A DNA stretch of 64,000 nt from Paenibacillus auburnensis (GTDB lineage Bacteria > Bacillota > Bacilli > Paenibacillales > Paenibacillaceae): contig NZ_CAKMMG010000011.1 in the NCBI RefSeq assembly GCF_927798115.1, forward strand, positions 124,001-188,000. The letters run 5' to 3'. The translations under genes and the position numbers were made by a program. Of this stretch, positions 25,905 through 34,710 are shown one piece after another. Numbering within the stretch: the stretch's first letter is position 1; every line of letters starts with the position of its first letter. Under the pieces are notes generated by a model that saw only the letters and a program-made list of their open reading frames with translations, had not been told where the DNA came from and made no database searches.

Positions 25905-25945
25905 AAAGGATGCTCCCGCGCCGGGTAGGCAAAGGAGCATCCTTT
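25905..25945. terminator. Bidirectional terminator
   Basis: Perfect 12-bp stem AAAGGATGCTCC/GGAGCATCCTTT with A and T runs on both sides, placed between the convergent transglutaminase and lysine-permease genes. Confidence 0.85.
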
Positions 25946-25958
25946 TTGTTGAGCGTGC

Positions 25959-27437
25959 TTATTCTGCATTTGTGCTGAGATCGCATTCTTCCAGCGGAAT
26001 AATGCGGCTTGTTCTAAACCAGCGGTAGCCGGCCCAGATGAAGAAGAACAACGGCAGGCTGACATAAGAGACCAGAACACCGTACCAGTCAATACTGTCC
26101 CCGGTGAAGGCACCCATGTTCTGGCCAAGCACAGCGATCAGGCAGAGCGCGAAGGCAAACAGCGGGCCGAACGGGAACCATTTGGCCCGGTAAGGCAGCT
26201 CATCCAGCGAGTGGCCCTGTTTCACAAAGGCGCGGCGGAAACGGTAATGGCAGACGGCTATGCCCAGCCAGTTGATGAAACCGCACATGCCTGAGGCGTT
26301 AAGCAGCCAATTGTAAACGGCGCCGTCACCAAAGAATGAGGCAAGGAAGGCCAGCATGCCGACTGCGGTAGTTACGAGCAGTGCGCCTACAGGTACGCCG
26401 CGGCGGTTCAGCTTGCCCAGTGCACGCGGGGCCATGCCGTCCTTGGCCATTGCGTACAAGACGCGGGTGGAAGCATACATACCAGAGTTACCGGCTGACA
26501 ATACGGAGCTGAGAATGACAGCATTCATTACTGATGCAGCAATAGCCAGGCCCGCTTTGTTGAAGACGATGGTGAACGGGCTGACGCCGATATCATCAAT
26601 GCCGCCGCGGAGCAGATCCGGATTCGTATACGGAATTACCAGTCCGATGACGAGAATGGCAAAGATATAGAAGATCATAATGCGCCAGAAGACCTGGCGG
26701 ATAGCCAGCGGCACATTGCGGCGCGGGTTCTCGCTTTCTCCGGCGGCTACGCCGACCAGTTCCGTTCCCTGGAAGGAGAAGCCGGCGGCCATAAAGACGC
26801 CGACGAATGCGAAGAAGCCGCCGTGGAAGGAGCTGCCGCCCAGCTGGAAGTTGCTGAAGCCGATTTTCTCTCCGCCCATAATCCCGAAGATCATCAGTAC
26901 ACCGACCACGAGGAAGACAATAACGGTGATGATTTTGATAATCGCAAACCAGTATTCCGATTCGCCGTATCCGCGCGAAGAGAGGAAGTTCAAGCCGAAC
27001 ATCATCAGCAGGAACAAGAGGCTCCAGAGCGTGGAGGAGCTCTCAGGGAACCAGTATTTAATGATAACTGTTGCAGCAGAAAGCTCGGCAGCTATAGTAA
27101 CGGCCCAGTTATACCAGAAATTCCAGCCGATAGCGAAACCGAAGGCCGGGCTGACGAAGCGGGTGCCGTAAGTGCTGAAGGAGCCGGAGTCGGGCATGTA
27201 CGTTGCCAGCTCACCAAGGCTCGTCATCAGGAAATAGACCATAATTCCGACAGCCGCATAAGCGAGCAGGGCTCCTCCGGGTCCGGAAGAGGCAATGGCG
27301 CCGCCGCTGGCCAGGAACAGCCCGGTTCCGATCGAGCCGCCCAGGGCGATCATCGTTAGATGTCTGGCTTTGAATGTTTTGCGCAGAGCGGGCCCGTTCC
27401 GGCTGCCGGACTGCTGATTATCTTGCGTTGCTTGCAT
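25959..27437 (-). CDS. lysP: Lysine permease (LysP-like amino acid transporter)
   Basis: A 492-residue APC-superfamily amino acid transporter with 12 predicted helices. It aligns by eye over nearly its whole length with E. coli LysP: LKARHLTMIALGGSIGTGLF-like start, YMPDSGSFSTYG, WNFWYNWAVTIAAE, GFSFQGTELVG, SAGNSGMYASTR and HYRFRRAFVKQGH. It would import lysine with protons. The 470-base leader carries a lysine-riboswitch pattern and a terminator, which strengthens the lysine assignment. It is monocistronic and ends at a bidirectional terminator. Confidence 0.9.
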   Translation of the reverse strand: MQATQDNQQSGSRNGPALRKTFKARHLTMIALGGSIGTGLFLASGGAIASSGPGGALLAYAAVGIMVYFLMTSLGELATYMPDSGSFSTYGTRFVSPAFGFAIGWNFWYNWAVTIAAELSAATVIIKYWFPESSSTLWSLLFLLMMFGLNFLSSRGYGESEYWFAIIKIITVIVFLVVGVLMIFGIMGGEKIGFSNFQLGGSSFHGGFFAFVGVFMAAGFSFQGTELVGVAAGESENPRRNVPLAIRQVFWRIMIFYIFAILVIGLVIPYTNPDLLRGGIDDIGVSPFTIVFNKAGLAIAASVMNAVILSSVLSAGNSGMYASTRVLYAMAKDGMAPRALGKLNRRGVPVGALLVTTAVGMLAFLASFFGDGAVYNWLLNASGMCGFINWLGIAVCHYRFRRAFVKQGHSLDELPYRAKWFPFGPLFAFALCLIAVLGQNMGAFTGDSIDWYGVLVSYVSLPLFFFIWAGYRWFRTSRIIPLEECDLSTNAE

Positions 27438-27539
27438 GAATAAGACACTCCTTCTGAGTTGATCTGAATGTTGCTGTTCATGAAGGGGAGTGGTGTACGC
27501 TGCCGCCCCGGTTAAGGGGGCGGCAAATCCTGTAGGCGC

Positions 27540-27568
27540 AAAAAAACCGCAGACGGATCTGCGGTTTC
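27540..27568 (-). terminator. Riboswitch-controlled terminator ahead of lysP
   Basis: On the minus strand, CCGCAGA pairs with TCTGCGG around a 4-base loop, extended by A-T pairs and followed by seven T. It lies between the aptamer and the gene, as in lysine riboswitches that terminate transcription when lysine is bound. Confidence 0.8.
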
Positions 27569-27602
27569 CTGAAAATACGGCTCCGCATCATACTCCCTGT
27601 TA

Positions 27603-27810
27603 AGATAGCGCAACACAGTGCAGTATCCGCTGGACGTGAGACCCGCGGTACACTGTGACAGTTCCGTGCCTGTTCGGCAACGGCCCCAGTCTGTGCAGCA
27701 TGAAGAGCAGCGGCACAGACTTCGGCGGATATTCCTTTCGGCGGCTTCATTGACGGCTCTTAACGTCTCAGCGCGCGTACTTATAATATTCGCGACCTCT
27801 ACCTCATCTT
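27603..27810 (-). promoter_or_regulatory. Lysine riboswitch (L box) upstream of lysP
   Basis: Read on the minus strand, the conserved L-box elements appear in order: GAGGTAGAGGTCGCG (P1 5' side), a J-region with AAGTA, CCGCCGAAAGGAATATC then CGCCGAAG, a long P4-type stem whose arms contain GTCTGTGC and GCACAGAC, AACTGTCACAGTGT, and GCGCTATCTTA closing P1. The size (about 208 bases), the downstream terminator and the LysP product all agree. I identified it by recalled consensus, not by a covariance model. Confidence 0.82.
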
Positions 27811-27911
27811 AGGTATGATGAGGCTATCTTTATACAATTATGAACATTAGCAGGGTTTAGTATAATGCAACTTATGAGGCTCATGCAATAACAAATTACG
27901 GCAGGAGTGTG

Positions 27912-29045
27912 TCAGGTGCGCCGGCGTTCCGACATTTGCTGCCAAACGGTCCCGGCGGCTTCCTCGCCGGAGGCGATCCGTTCCAGCGCCATTTTCGCCT
28001 GCAGGCCCACTTCGAATTCCGGGTCGTCGGCCGCAACGCTTAGGGCGTCATAAGCCTCTGCAGTGCCTACCTCATAGAGGAACCGTGCTGCCCGCCAGCG
28101 GACGAGCTTGCTGGGATCCGAAAGCGCCGCGGTCATGACCGGCGTCGCCGCCGGGTCGCCGATGTCGGACAGCGTGTCTCCGGCCGTGCGCCGCACGGCC
28201 GGAGCCTTGTCTGCCATCGCCTCATAGAGCAGCTCCATCGCCTCAGGCGTGCGAATGTCGCCCAGGTACACGACCGCAAGCCTGCGGATATGCAGCTTGG
28301 GGTCGTGCAGCGCCGTGCGCAGCTCCGGCAGGAGCGCTGGCGTCGGCGCCAGATCCTCCAGCGCGGCGTAGCGCACGCGCCAGTCCTCGTCCTGCAGGTC
28401 CTGCAGCAGCTCGGCCTGTTCCTTCTTCTGCCGGTGCTCGACGAACTCGCCGGCGGTTCCGTGCGCGATAGCCTGCTGCACGAGGGAGTCGAGGCGTTCC
28501 TGCGGATACGCCGCCTCCAGCTCCTGCTCGACCTCGCGTGCGATCTCGGCCGGCTCGCCGTAGCGCACGCCGTAATCGGTGAGCTTGCGCTCCTTGATCA
28601 ATACGGCGCTGGCCACATCGGTCACCGCCTGGGTGAAGCGGACGGCGAGGGCGATGCGCTCCTCAGCAGCGCCGGTCTTCACGCGGATCTGGATCGGAAT
28701 GCCGCGGAACATCTGCACGAAGACCTGCGACTCCCCGAAATGGGCACCTGCATTTTCATCTGCCAGGTTGAAATCGGCGCTAAGCCCCTCAGCACCGAAA
28801 CGGCTCTGGACCTCACGGAGAATCGCCGCCCAGTCGGCGCTGCCTTTGCGCTCCAGCGCGGCGAAATCAGCTGCGTGATAGATGCTGATTACTCCGGGAA
28901 TGTTTAGCATATCCCGAGCCCAGGCAGGGGCGCTGCGCTGGCTTTCCGGTGTATAGGTCCTGCGTATTCCAGGCTCCAAGCTTTCGTCCAGATGAAGCTT
29001 CATCGTATTTGGACTTGGAGTCGGTTCAATAAATGTGATCTTCAT
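27912..29045 (-). CDS. Conserved virulence factor C-like protein (YpgR/CvfC; Nfu-N and HEAT repeats)
   Basis: A 377-residue soluble protein. Residues about 1-90 resemble the Nfu N-terminal domain (MKITFIEPTPSPNTMKLHL), without a CxxC iron-sulfur site. From about residue 200 a series of alpha-helical HEAT-like repeats is visible (WRVRYAALEDL, LHIRRLAVVYLGD, PAVRRTAGDTLSDIG, KLVRWRAARFLYE). This domain plan is that of B. subtilis YpgR and S. aureus CvfC, whose biochemical role is unknown. The coding sequence is unusually GC-rich. AAAGGGGAG precedes the start. It is monocistronic. Confidence 0.85.
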   Translation of the reverse strand: MKITFIEPTPSPNTMKLHLDESLEPGIRRTYTPESQRSAPAWARDMLNIPGVISIYHAADFAALERKGSADWAAILREVQSRFGAEGLSADFNLADENAGAHFGESQVFVQMFRGIPIQIRVKTGAAEERIALAVRFTQAVTDVASAVLIKERKLTDYGVRYGEPAEIAREVEQELEAAYPQERLDSLVQQAIAHGTAGEFVEHRQKKEQAELLQDLQDEDWRVRYAALEDLAPTPALLPELRTALHDPKLHIRRLAVVYLGDIRTPEAMELLYEAMADKAPAVRRTAGDTLSDIGDPAATPVMTAALSDPSKLVRWRAARFLYEVGTAEAYDALSVAADDPEFEVGLQAKMALERIASGEEAAGTVWQQMSERRRT

Positions 29046-29205
29046 ACGTTAGGCTCCCCTTTTGAACGGTACAAACACCGTAGTCTTTACCCGCATTTTA
29101 CATCATAGTACGGGCGGAATACAAAAGGGATACGTCTTACCCAGCTTAAGCCGGATGTAAAATGGGTAAAATTTGTACTGAACGCAATGAAGGAGAGATG
29201 CCGTT

Positions 29206-30201
29206 ATGGCTAAAGTAAAATACAATAATATAGATAACGTCAGTACAGATAAAACGCTCAAGGAATTCCGCCAGTGGCGTGAAGAACGCCGGAGCAAGAA
29301 GAAGGACTATACCTATAAAGTACCGAATCACCCGCCCAGGCTGTCTTATCTGGCTGAGAACCGGCTGGATACGACGATTACCTGGATCGGGCATTCGACT
29401 TTTTTTCTACAATATGAAGGCATGAACATTATTACCGATCCGATCTGGGCAAGGCGGCTTGGCTTTGAGAAAAGGATCGGAGAGCCGGGCATACCGCTGA
29501 ATGAGGTTCCGCCGGTGGATCTGATCCTTGTCTCGCATTCCCATTATGATCATCTGCACATCGCCTCCATCCGTAAACTCTATAAGGCGGGAACCACGAT
29601 TGTCGTACCGGCCGGGCTGAAACGGAAAATGCTCCGCAAGGGCTTTCCAAACTGCCATGAACTGCAATGGTGGGAGGAGCTGACGCTCGGGGCGGTGAAG
29701 CTGACGTTCGTACCGACCCAGCATTGGACCCGGCGGACGCCGTTTGACACCAACAGCTCACACTGGGGAGGGTATGTACTTGAACCGGCTGAACCCCAGA
29801 AGCACCCGGGAGGTGAAGGGGACGGGCAGAAGCGGAAGCTGCCGCCGAACCTTTATTTTGCCGGAGACAGCGGCTTCTTTCCGGGCTTCAAGGAGATCGG
29901 CAGCCGGTTTAAGCTGCACATTGCACTGATGCCGATCGGGGCCTATGAGCCGGAATGGTTCATGAATTCGCAGCATGTGAATCCCGAAGAGGCCGTGCAG
30001 GCCTTTGTCGATGTGGGGGCGGAGCTGATGATCCCGATGCATTTTGGCACCTTCCGGCTGGCTGATGATACGGCGCGGGAAGCATTGGACCGGATGGAGC
30101 TGGCCCGGGAAGCCCAGGGAATCAGCCCGGAGCGGATACGTACGCTGGGTTACGGTGAAACGCTTGTAGTGCATCCGGAGGACCGCTATTCGGGGCAATA
30201 A
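29206..30201 (+). CDS. Metallo-beta-lactamase-fold hydrolase (NAPE-PLD-like)
   Basis: A 331-residue MBL-fold enzyme. The metal motif HSHYDHLH is at about residue 110, with further ligands expected in PTQHWTRR, FAGDSGFF and IPMHFGTF. The arrangement (ITWIGHSTFFLQYEG, IITDPIW) is that of the UlaG/N-acyl-phosphatidylethanolamine phospholipase-D-like group. The physiological substrate is unknown. GGAGAG precedes the ATG. It is a single gene between divergent and co-directional neighbours. Confidence 0.85.
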   Translation: MAKVKYNNIDNVSTDKTLKEFRQWREERRSKKKDYTYKVPNHPPRLSYLAENRLDTTITWIGHSTFFLQYEGMNIITDPIWARRLGFEKRIGEPGIPLNEVPPVDLILVSHSHYDHLHIASIRKLYKAGTTIVVPAGLKRKMLRKGFPNCHELQWWEELTLGAVKLTFVPTQHWTRRTPFDTNSSHWGGYVLEPAEPQKHPGGEGDGQKRKLPPNLYFAGDSGFFPGFKEIGSRFKLHIALMPIGAYEPEWFMNSQHVNPEEAVQAFVDVGAELMIPMHFGTFRLADDTAREALDRMELAREAQGISPERIRTLGYGETLVVHPEDRYSGQ

Positions 30202-30320
30202 TGAAATAACAGCAGATTTTAAGCCGAAACCGCAGGTTCCGCAGCGATCTTGCGGGCTATTCGCCTTGATTTTATGCTATAATGAGCCGAAACCCTAAGT
30301 GAAAAGGATGGTAATGCTTA

Positions 30321-31946
30321 ATGATTAGCACAAGCGGCGTAACACTCCGCTACGGAAAACGCGCACTATTTGAAGATGTAAACATAAAATTCACACCCGG
30401 CAACTGCTATGGCCTCATCGGGGCAAACGGCGCCGGCAAATCTACTTTCCTCAAAATTTTGTCCGGCGAGATTGAAGCAAACATCGGAGACGTGCATATT
30501 ACCCCCGGCGAGCGTCTGGCAATCCTGAAGCAGAACCATTTCGAGTACGATGAATACCAGGTGCTGGAAACGGTAATTATGGGGCATACCCGCCTTTATG
30601 AAATTATGAAGGAGAAGGATGCGCTGTATGCCAAAAGTGACTTCACGGAAGCAGACGGACTGCGCGCCGGCGAGCTTGAAGGTGAATTCGCTGAGCTGAA
30701 CGGCTGGGATGCTGAGCCTGATGCTGCGGCCATGCTGATTGGTCTGGGCATTATGCGTGAAATGCATGACAAAAAGATGGCCGAACTCAGCGGCAACGAG
30801 AAGGTACGGGTGCTGCTTGCCCAGGCCCTGTTCGGACGTCCGAACAACCTGCTGCTCGATGAGCCTACCAACCATTTGGATCTTGAATCGATCGGCTGGC
30901 TGGAGAACTTCCTCATGGATTACGAAGGCACCGTTATCGTCGTATCCCATGACCGGCACTTTTTGAACAAGGTCTGCACACATATTGCGGACATCGACTT
31001 CGGCAAAATTCAGATGTACGTCGGCAACTACGACTTCTGGTATGAGTCCAGCCAGCTGGCCCAGACGCTGCAGCGTGATGCCAATAAGAAGAAGGAAGAC
31101 AAGATCAAGGAACTGCAGGCGTTCATCCAGCGGTTCTCGGCGAATGCTTCCAAGTCGAAGCAAGCGACTTCACGTAAGAAGCAGCTCGAGAAAATTACGC
31201 TGGACGATATCCGTCCTTCCAACCGTAAATACCCGTTCCTCAACTTCAAGCCTGAACGCGAAGCCGGCAAACAGCTGCTTACGATCAGCGGCCTAAGCAA
31301 ATCGGTTGACGGCGAGAAGCTGCTGGACGAACTCAGCATTGTGGTGAATAAAGGCGACAAGATTGCTTTCGTAGGCCCGTATTCTCAGCCCAAATCGCTG
31401 CTGTTTGATATCATCATGGGTGAGAAGGAAGCGGATGCCGGCGAATACACATGGGGAGTTACCACCACCCAGGCGTATTTCCCGAAAGACAATTCCAAAT
31501 ATTTCGACGGTGTTGACTTGAACCTGGTGGAATGGCTGCGCCAATACTCCAAGGATCAGGACGAGACGTTCCTGCGCGGCTTCCTGGGCCGGATGCTGTT
31601 TGCCGGTGAAGAAGCGCTGAAGAAGGCAAGCGTGCTCTCCGGGGGAGAAAAGGTCCGCTGCATGCTGGCCAAAATGATGCTGAACGGTGCGAATGTACTG
31701 GTGTTCGATGAGCCTACCAACCACTTGGATCTGGAATCCATCACAGCACTCAATAACGGACTGATTGATTTTGACGGAACCATCCTGTTCACTTCCCATG
31801 ACCATCAGTTTATTCAAACCATTGCCAACCGTATTATTGAGATTACTCCGACTGGCATCATCGACCGCTCCATGAGCTATGATGAATACCTGGAGAATCC
31901 GGAAATTAAGGAACTGCGCCAGCGCATGTATCCTGTTGAAGCTTAA
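30321..31946 (+). CDS. ykpA: ABC-F ATPase (YkpA/YbiT-like)
   Basis: A 541-residue cytoplasmic protein with two ABC ATPase domains and no membrane segments, as in ABC-F translation factors. Domain 1 has Walker A GANGAGKST, signature-like LSGNEKVRVLLA and LLLDEPTNHLDL; domain 2 has signature LSGGEKVRCMLA and Walker B VFDEPTNHLDL. The second Walker A position reads FVGPYSQPKSLLF and lacks the GxGKS/T consensus, a feature I recall in B. subtilis YkpA too. The interdomain linker is Lys/Glu-rich with KSKQATSRKKQLEKI. These proteins act at the ribosome; YkpA's precise role is not established. Confidence 0.92.
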   Translation: MISTSGVTLRYGKRALFEDVNIKFTPGNCYGLIGANGAGKSTFLKILSGEIEANIGDVHITPGERLAILKQNHFEYDEYQVLETVIMGHTRLYEIMKEKDALYAKSDFTEADGLRAGELEGEFAELNGWDAEPDAAAMLIGLGIMREMHDKKMAELSGNEKVRVLLAQALFGRPNNLLLDEPTNHLDLESIGWLENFLMDYEGTVIVVSHDRHFLNKVCTHIADIDFGKIQMYVGNYDFWYESSQLAQTLQRDANKKKEDKIKELQAFIQRFSANASKSKQATSRKKQLEKITLDDIRPSNRKYPFLNFKPEREAGKQLLTISGLSKSVDGEKLLDELSIVVNKGDKIAFVGPYSQPKSLLFDIIMGEKEADAGEYTWGVTTTQAYFPKDNSKYFDGVDLNLVEWLRQYSKDQDETFLRGFLGRMLFAGEEALKKASVLSGGEKVRCMLAKMMLNGANVLVFDEPTNHLDLESITALNNGLIDFDGTILFTSHDHQFIQTIANRIIEITPTGIIDRSMSYDEYLENPEIKELRQRMYPVEA

Positions 31947-31979
31947 TCATAATGGAAAGAACTTTTAGGAGTTCATGCA

Positions 31980-32020
31980 AAACGGCTGCGTCATCCCCCG
32001 AGGGATAACGCAGCCGTTTA
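31980..32020. terminator. Bidirectional terminator
   Basis: Long stem: AAACGGCTGCGT pairs with ACGCAGCCGTTT, and ATCCC with GGGAT inside it. It sits between convergent ykpA and the 61-residue gene. Confidence 0.85.
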
Positions 32021-32050
32021 TGTTCATTACCTGTAATCGGACCAAAAGTC

Positions 32051-32236
32051 CTATGAACCGCCAGTGCGGCGGCGTTGATTATTAGGCTTTTTGTTGTTTT
32101 GGCTCTTCAGCGGTTTCGCGGAACCTGCCTGGAACGAAGAACCGGGTTTGTTGGAAGATTGTTGCTTTTTCTGTTCCAGCTTTTGGCGGATCGCATCCGC
32201 CAGATTGATTTTAGGCTTCTCATTATTTTCGCTCAT
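32051..32236 (-). CDS. Small basic hydrophilic protein, function unknown
   Basis: A 61-residue protein, Lys/Gln/Asn/Ser-rich, with one likely helix (INLADAIRQKLEQKKQQ) and a disordered basic tail ending QRRRTGG. No family recognised. ATG 32236 is preceded by AAGGGGG; the longer frame to 32260 is unsupported. It is flanked by a strong terminator, which supports a real gene. Confidence 0.6.
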   Translation of the reverse strand: MSENNEKPKINLADAIRQKLEQKKQQSSNKPGSSFQAGSAKPLKSQNNKKPNNQRRRTGGS

Positions 32237-32376
32237 TATGTTAACCCCCTTATGAAGCAAGTCCTTTACCTCATTCTAATTGTTTTTAAATGCCGCCACA
32301 AGGGCAAGAATAATTCAAAGAATGAAATACCCCAGTGGATTGTGCAAAGAAATCGAACAAGAGGGAGTGGCAGCAA

Positions 32377-33246
32377 GTGGCCGATATTTACGAAGACATA
32401 CGCAAGGGTGAACGCGGGGCCATGGTCAGTATTGCCGCTTATCTGGTTCTGTCAGCATTCAAGCTGATCAGCGGTTACTTATTTGGGTCCAGCGCATTGC
32501 TTGCCGACGGTTTTAATAACCTGACGGATATCGTCGCATCAATCGCGGTACTGGTCGGGCTGCGTATCTCGCGGAAGCCGCCTGATTCCGATCATCCATA
32601 CGGACATTTCCGGGCGGAGACGGTAGCTGCGCTGCTGGCTTCCTTTATAATGGCGATGGTCGGTATTCAGGTTATTGTGGAAGCGGTGCGGTCCTTGTTC
32701 GAAGGGGCGAAGGCGATCCCGCAGCTTTGGTCTGCCGGAGTGGCCTTAGTGTGTGCCATCGCCATGATGGGGGTATATATTTATAACAAAAGGCTGGCTA
32801 AACAGATTAATAATAGTGCACTTATGGCCGCCGCCAAAGATAATTTCTCGGATGCTATGGTCAGTATCGGGGCGGCAGTGGGAATTGTTGGTGCACAGTT
32901 TGGTCTCCCGTGGGTCGATTCAGCTGCCGCGGTGGCTGTAGGTGTGCTGATTTCCAAGACAGCCTGGGATATTTTCCGTGATTCCACTTACCGGTTGACC
33001 GATGGCTTCGATGAGGCTCAGCTGCTGGATCTGCGCAGTACGATTGCCCGAACCCCGGGTGTAGAAGGCATTAAGGATATCAAAGCCCGTGTTCATGGCA
33101 ATCATGTACTGGTCGATGTTGTGGTGGAAGTAGATGCCAGCATCAGCGTTATGGAGGGCCACCAGATCAGTGACTCTATCGAAGAGCGGATGAGCAGCCG
33201 GCATAATATCATGAATGTGCAGATTCATGTTGAGCCTAAATCCTAA
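32377..33246 (+). CDS. Cation diffusion facilitator (MneP-like Mn/metal exporter)
   Basis: A 289-residue CDF transporter with six predicted helices and a C-terminal cytoplasmic domain. The metal-site motif ALLADGFNNLTD in helix 2, HPYGHFRAE after helix 2-3 and a second aspartate pair around DNFSDAM are present. It resembles B. subtilis MneP/MneS (YdfM/YeaB), which export manganese; metal choice here is inferred from overall likeness. The start is GTG 32377 because GAGGGAG lies 9 bases upstream; the frame extends to 32335 without a site. Confidence 0.87.
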   Translation: MADIYEDIRKGERGAMVSIAAYLVLSAFKLISGYLFGSSALLADGFNNLTDIVASIAVLVGLRISRKPPDSDHPYGHFRAETVAALLASFIMAMVGIQVIVEAVRSLFEGAKAIPQLWSAGVALVCAIAMMGVYIYNKRLAKQINNSALMAAAKDNFSDAMVSIGAAVGIVGAQFGLPWVDSAAAVAVGVLISKTAWDIFRDSTYRLTDGFDEAQLLDLRSTIARTPGVEGIKDIKARVHGNHVLVDVVVEVDASISVMEGHQISDSIEERMSSRHNIMNVQIHVEPKS

Positions 33247-33351
33247 GCCCCTTATTTTTTTCTAATTAGCTGTAATTTCCACCAAATACAAGGAGGAATC
33301 AAGACTATAGACCTGTTACTTACCATAAAGTGGCAAACTTTTTTGTGAAAT

Positions 33352-33387
33352 TTGGAGCATGTTCCAATTCCCGCCTGCGCCTATAAT
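33352..33387 (+). promoter_or_regulatory. Palindrome and -10 box before the NlpC/P60 gene
   Basis: TTGGAGCATGTTCCAA (33352-33367) is palindromic except for one base pair, and a perfect TATAAT lies at 33382-33387. The palindrome covers the expected -35 position, so a regulator bound there would block or replace -35 recognition. Confidence 0.45.
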
Positions 33388-33456
33388 GAGGGCAGAAAGC
33401 AACAATTGTAGCGCGCGCCGTTGTTGAGTTCTCATCATGCTAAGCGGGGGAACGCT

Positions 33457-34518
33457 ATGATCAGATCACATAAGCAGCTGGCAGCATCGGTATTGATCTC
33501 GGCATCACTGGCAATATCTTGGGGAGTGTTCAGTCCGCAGCAGGCGTTCGCGGCTTCGAGTCCGTCTGTCGCGGCATCAACTACATTAACAGGTGTTATT
33601 CAATCTTCGGTCCGTCTGCGTACAAGCCCTTCCACAAGCGGAAGCGTGCTGAAATATTTAAGTGAAGGCGACCAAGTTGTTATACTTGAACAGACAAACA
33701 GCTATTGGTATAAAGTGAGAACGGCGGATGGCGATGTGGGGTATACGAGTTCTGGAGATCAGTATATTAATGTGATTTCGGCTCCAGCCCCGGCGCCTGT
33801 GCAGACTGCAGTAATCTTGTCGACGGTGAGGCTTCGTGAAACTCCGTCAAGCAGCGGAAAAGTGCTGGGCTATCTGTACAAAGAGGATCCGGTGGTTATA
33901 CTCGAAGAAACAAACAGCTACTGGTATAAAGTACAGACTACGAGTGGTACAATCGGATACACTAGCTCTTCGGATCAGTTTATCAAGCTGGATGGAGCAG
34001 CGGCAACACCGGTTCCAACACCAACGCCGGTACCAACGCCAGTACCAACACCAGTACCAACACCAGCCCCGGTCCAACCGGCGGTCATTGAAAAAGTCAT
34101 AGCTGCAGGAATGGGCTATCTGGGGACTCCGTATGAGTACGGCTCCAGCAGAACCAACACCAGTACCTTTGACTGCTCGGATTTCATCCGGCAGATCTTT
34201 ATGGATGCAGCGAATTTGAAGCTGCCTGCCGATTCCCGGCAGCAAGGAACCTGGGTGCAGGAGAACAGTACTACGGTTACTGATATTTCCGGCCTGAAAC
34301 GCGGGGATTTGATGTTCTTTATGGATTACCAGGGCAGCTCGGCTGCTGCTTATGCAGGCATCGATAAATCTACGGCGAGGATTTCGCATGTAGCGATGTA
34401 TCTCGGAGACGGAAAGATTCTGCATACGTATTCCGTATCTTCGGGCGGAGTAAGAGTGGATAATTTAAGCGCTTCTTGGATGAACCGTTTCCTTTACGGA
34501 GGCCCGGTCATCCGCTGA
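33457..34518 (+). CDS. Secreted SH3-NlpC/P60 cell-wall hydrolase
   Basis: A 353-residue secreted protein: signal peptide (about 1-32, ending QQAFAAS), two bacterial SH3 domains (about 42-105 and 112-175; each with VRLR-TPS-SGK/S-VL-YL), a Pro/Thr/Val-rich linker with repeated PTPVPTPV units, and a C-terminal NlpC/P60 domain. The catalytic Cys is C240 in TFDCSDFI and the His is H311 in ISHVAMYLGDG. It is expected to cut peptidoglycan stem peptides. ATG 33457 follows GCGGGGGAA. A TATAAT and a palindrome lie upstream. Confidence 0.9.
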   Translation: MIRSHKQLAASVLISASLAISWGVFSPQQAFAASSPSVAASTTLTGVIQSSVRLRTSPSTSGSVLKYLSEGDQVVILEQTNSYWYKVRTADGDVGYTSSGDQYINVISAPAPAPVQTAVILSTVRLRETPSSSGKVLGYLYKEDPVVILEETNSYWYKVQTTSGTIGYTSSSDQFIKLDGAAATPVPTPTPVPTPVPTPVPTPAPVQPAVIEKVIAAGMGYLGTPYEYGSSRTNTSTFDCSDFIRQIFMDAANLKLPADSRQQGTWVQENSTTVTDISGLKRGDLMFFMDYQGSSAAAYAGIDKSTARISHVAMYLGDGKILHTYSVSSGGVRVDNLSASWMNRFLYGGPVIR

Positions 34519-34589
34519 TTATAGAGAAGTATAGGGGAAGCGGCAGCAGTATAGTTTGTGACGGGTGAACTAGAGCGGTTTTTTACAGG

Positions 34590-34626
34590 GCTGTCCCTTC
34601 AGTAGAATTTTTATTGAAGGGACAGC
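34590..34626 (+). terminator. Terminator after the NlpC/P60 gene
   Basis: Perfect 12-bp stem GCTGTCCCTTCA/TGAAGGGACAGC, followed by TTTCCC. The T tail is short. Confidence 0.6.
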
Positions 34627-34650
34627 TTTCCCTGTGTAATAGGCATGACA

Positions 34651-34684
34651 AAAAACCTCGGGACCTATAAGTCCGGAGGTTTTT
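34651..34684. terminator. Bidirectional terminator
   Basis: AAAAACCTC pairs with GAGGTTTTT, and GGAC with GTCC inside it. It serves the minus-strand secreted-protein gene at 34711 and is a second stop for the NlpC/P60 gene. Confidence 0.8.
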
Positions 34685-34710
34685 AGTTGTCGCTGCATTC
34701 CGGAACTTTA

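Larger units (their letters stand above)
27438..27911 (-). other. Leader region of the lysine permease
   Basis: The 474-bp gap between the permease start and the end of the CvfC-like gene. It contains, in minus-strand order, a possible promoter (TTGCAT, 18 bases, TATACT; 27859-27888), a CCTCATC/GATGAGG inverted repeat (27802-27823), the lysine aptamer (27603-27810), a terminator (27540-27568) and the ribosome site region. Confidence 0.65.

Noticed and set aside
27603..27810. T-box leader upstream of the permease
   Set aside because: No T-box TGGNACCGCG motif or specifier loop was seen; the conserved segments fit the lysine riboswitch instead.
34010..34075. Tandem DNA repeat in the NlpC/P60 gene
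   Set aside because: It encodes the Pro/Thr/Val linker between domains, an ordinary feature of secreted cell-wall enzymes.
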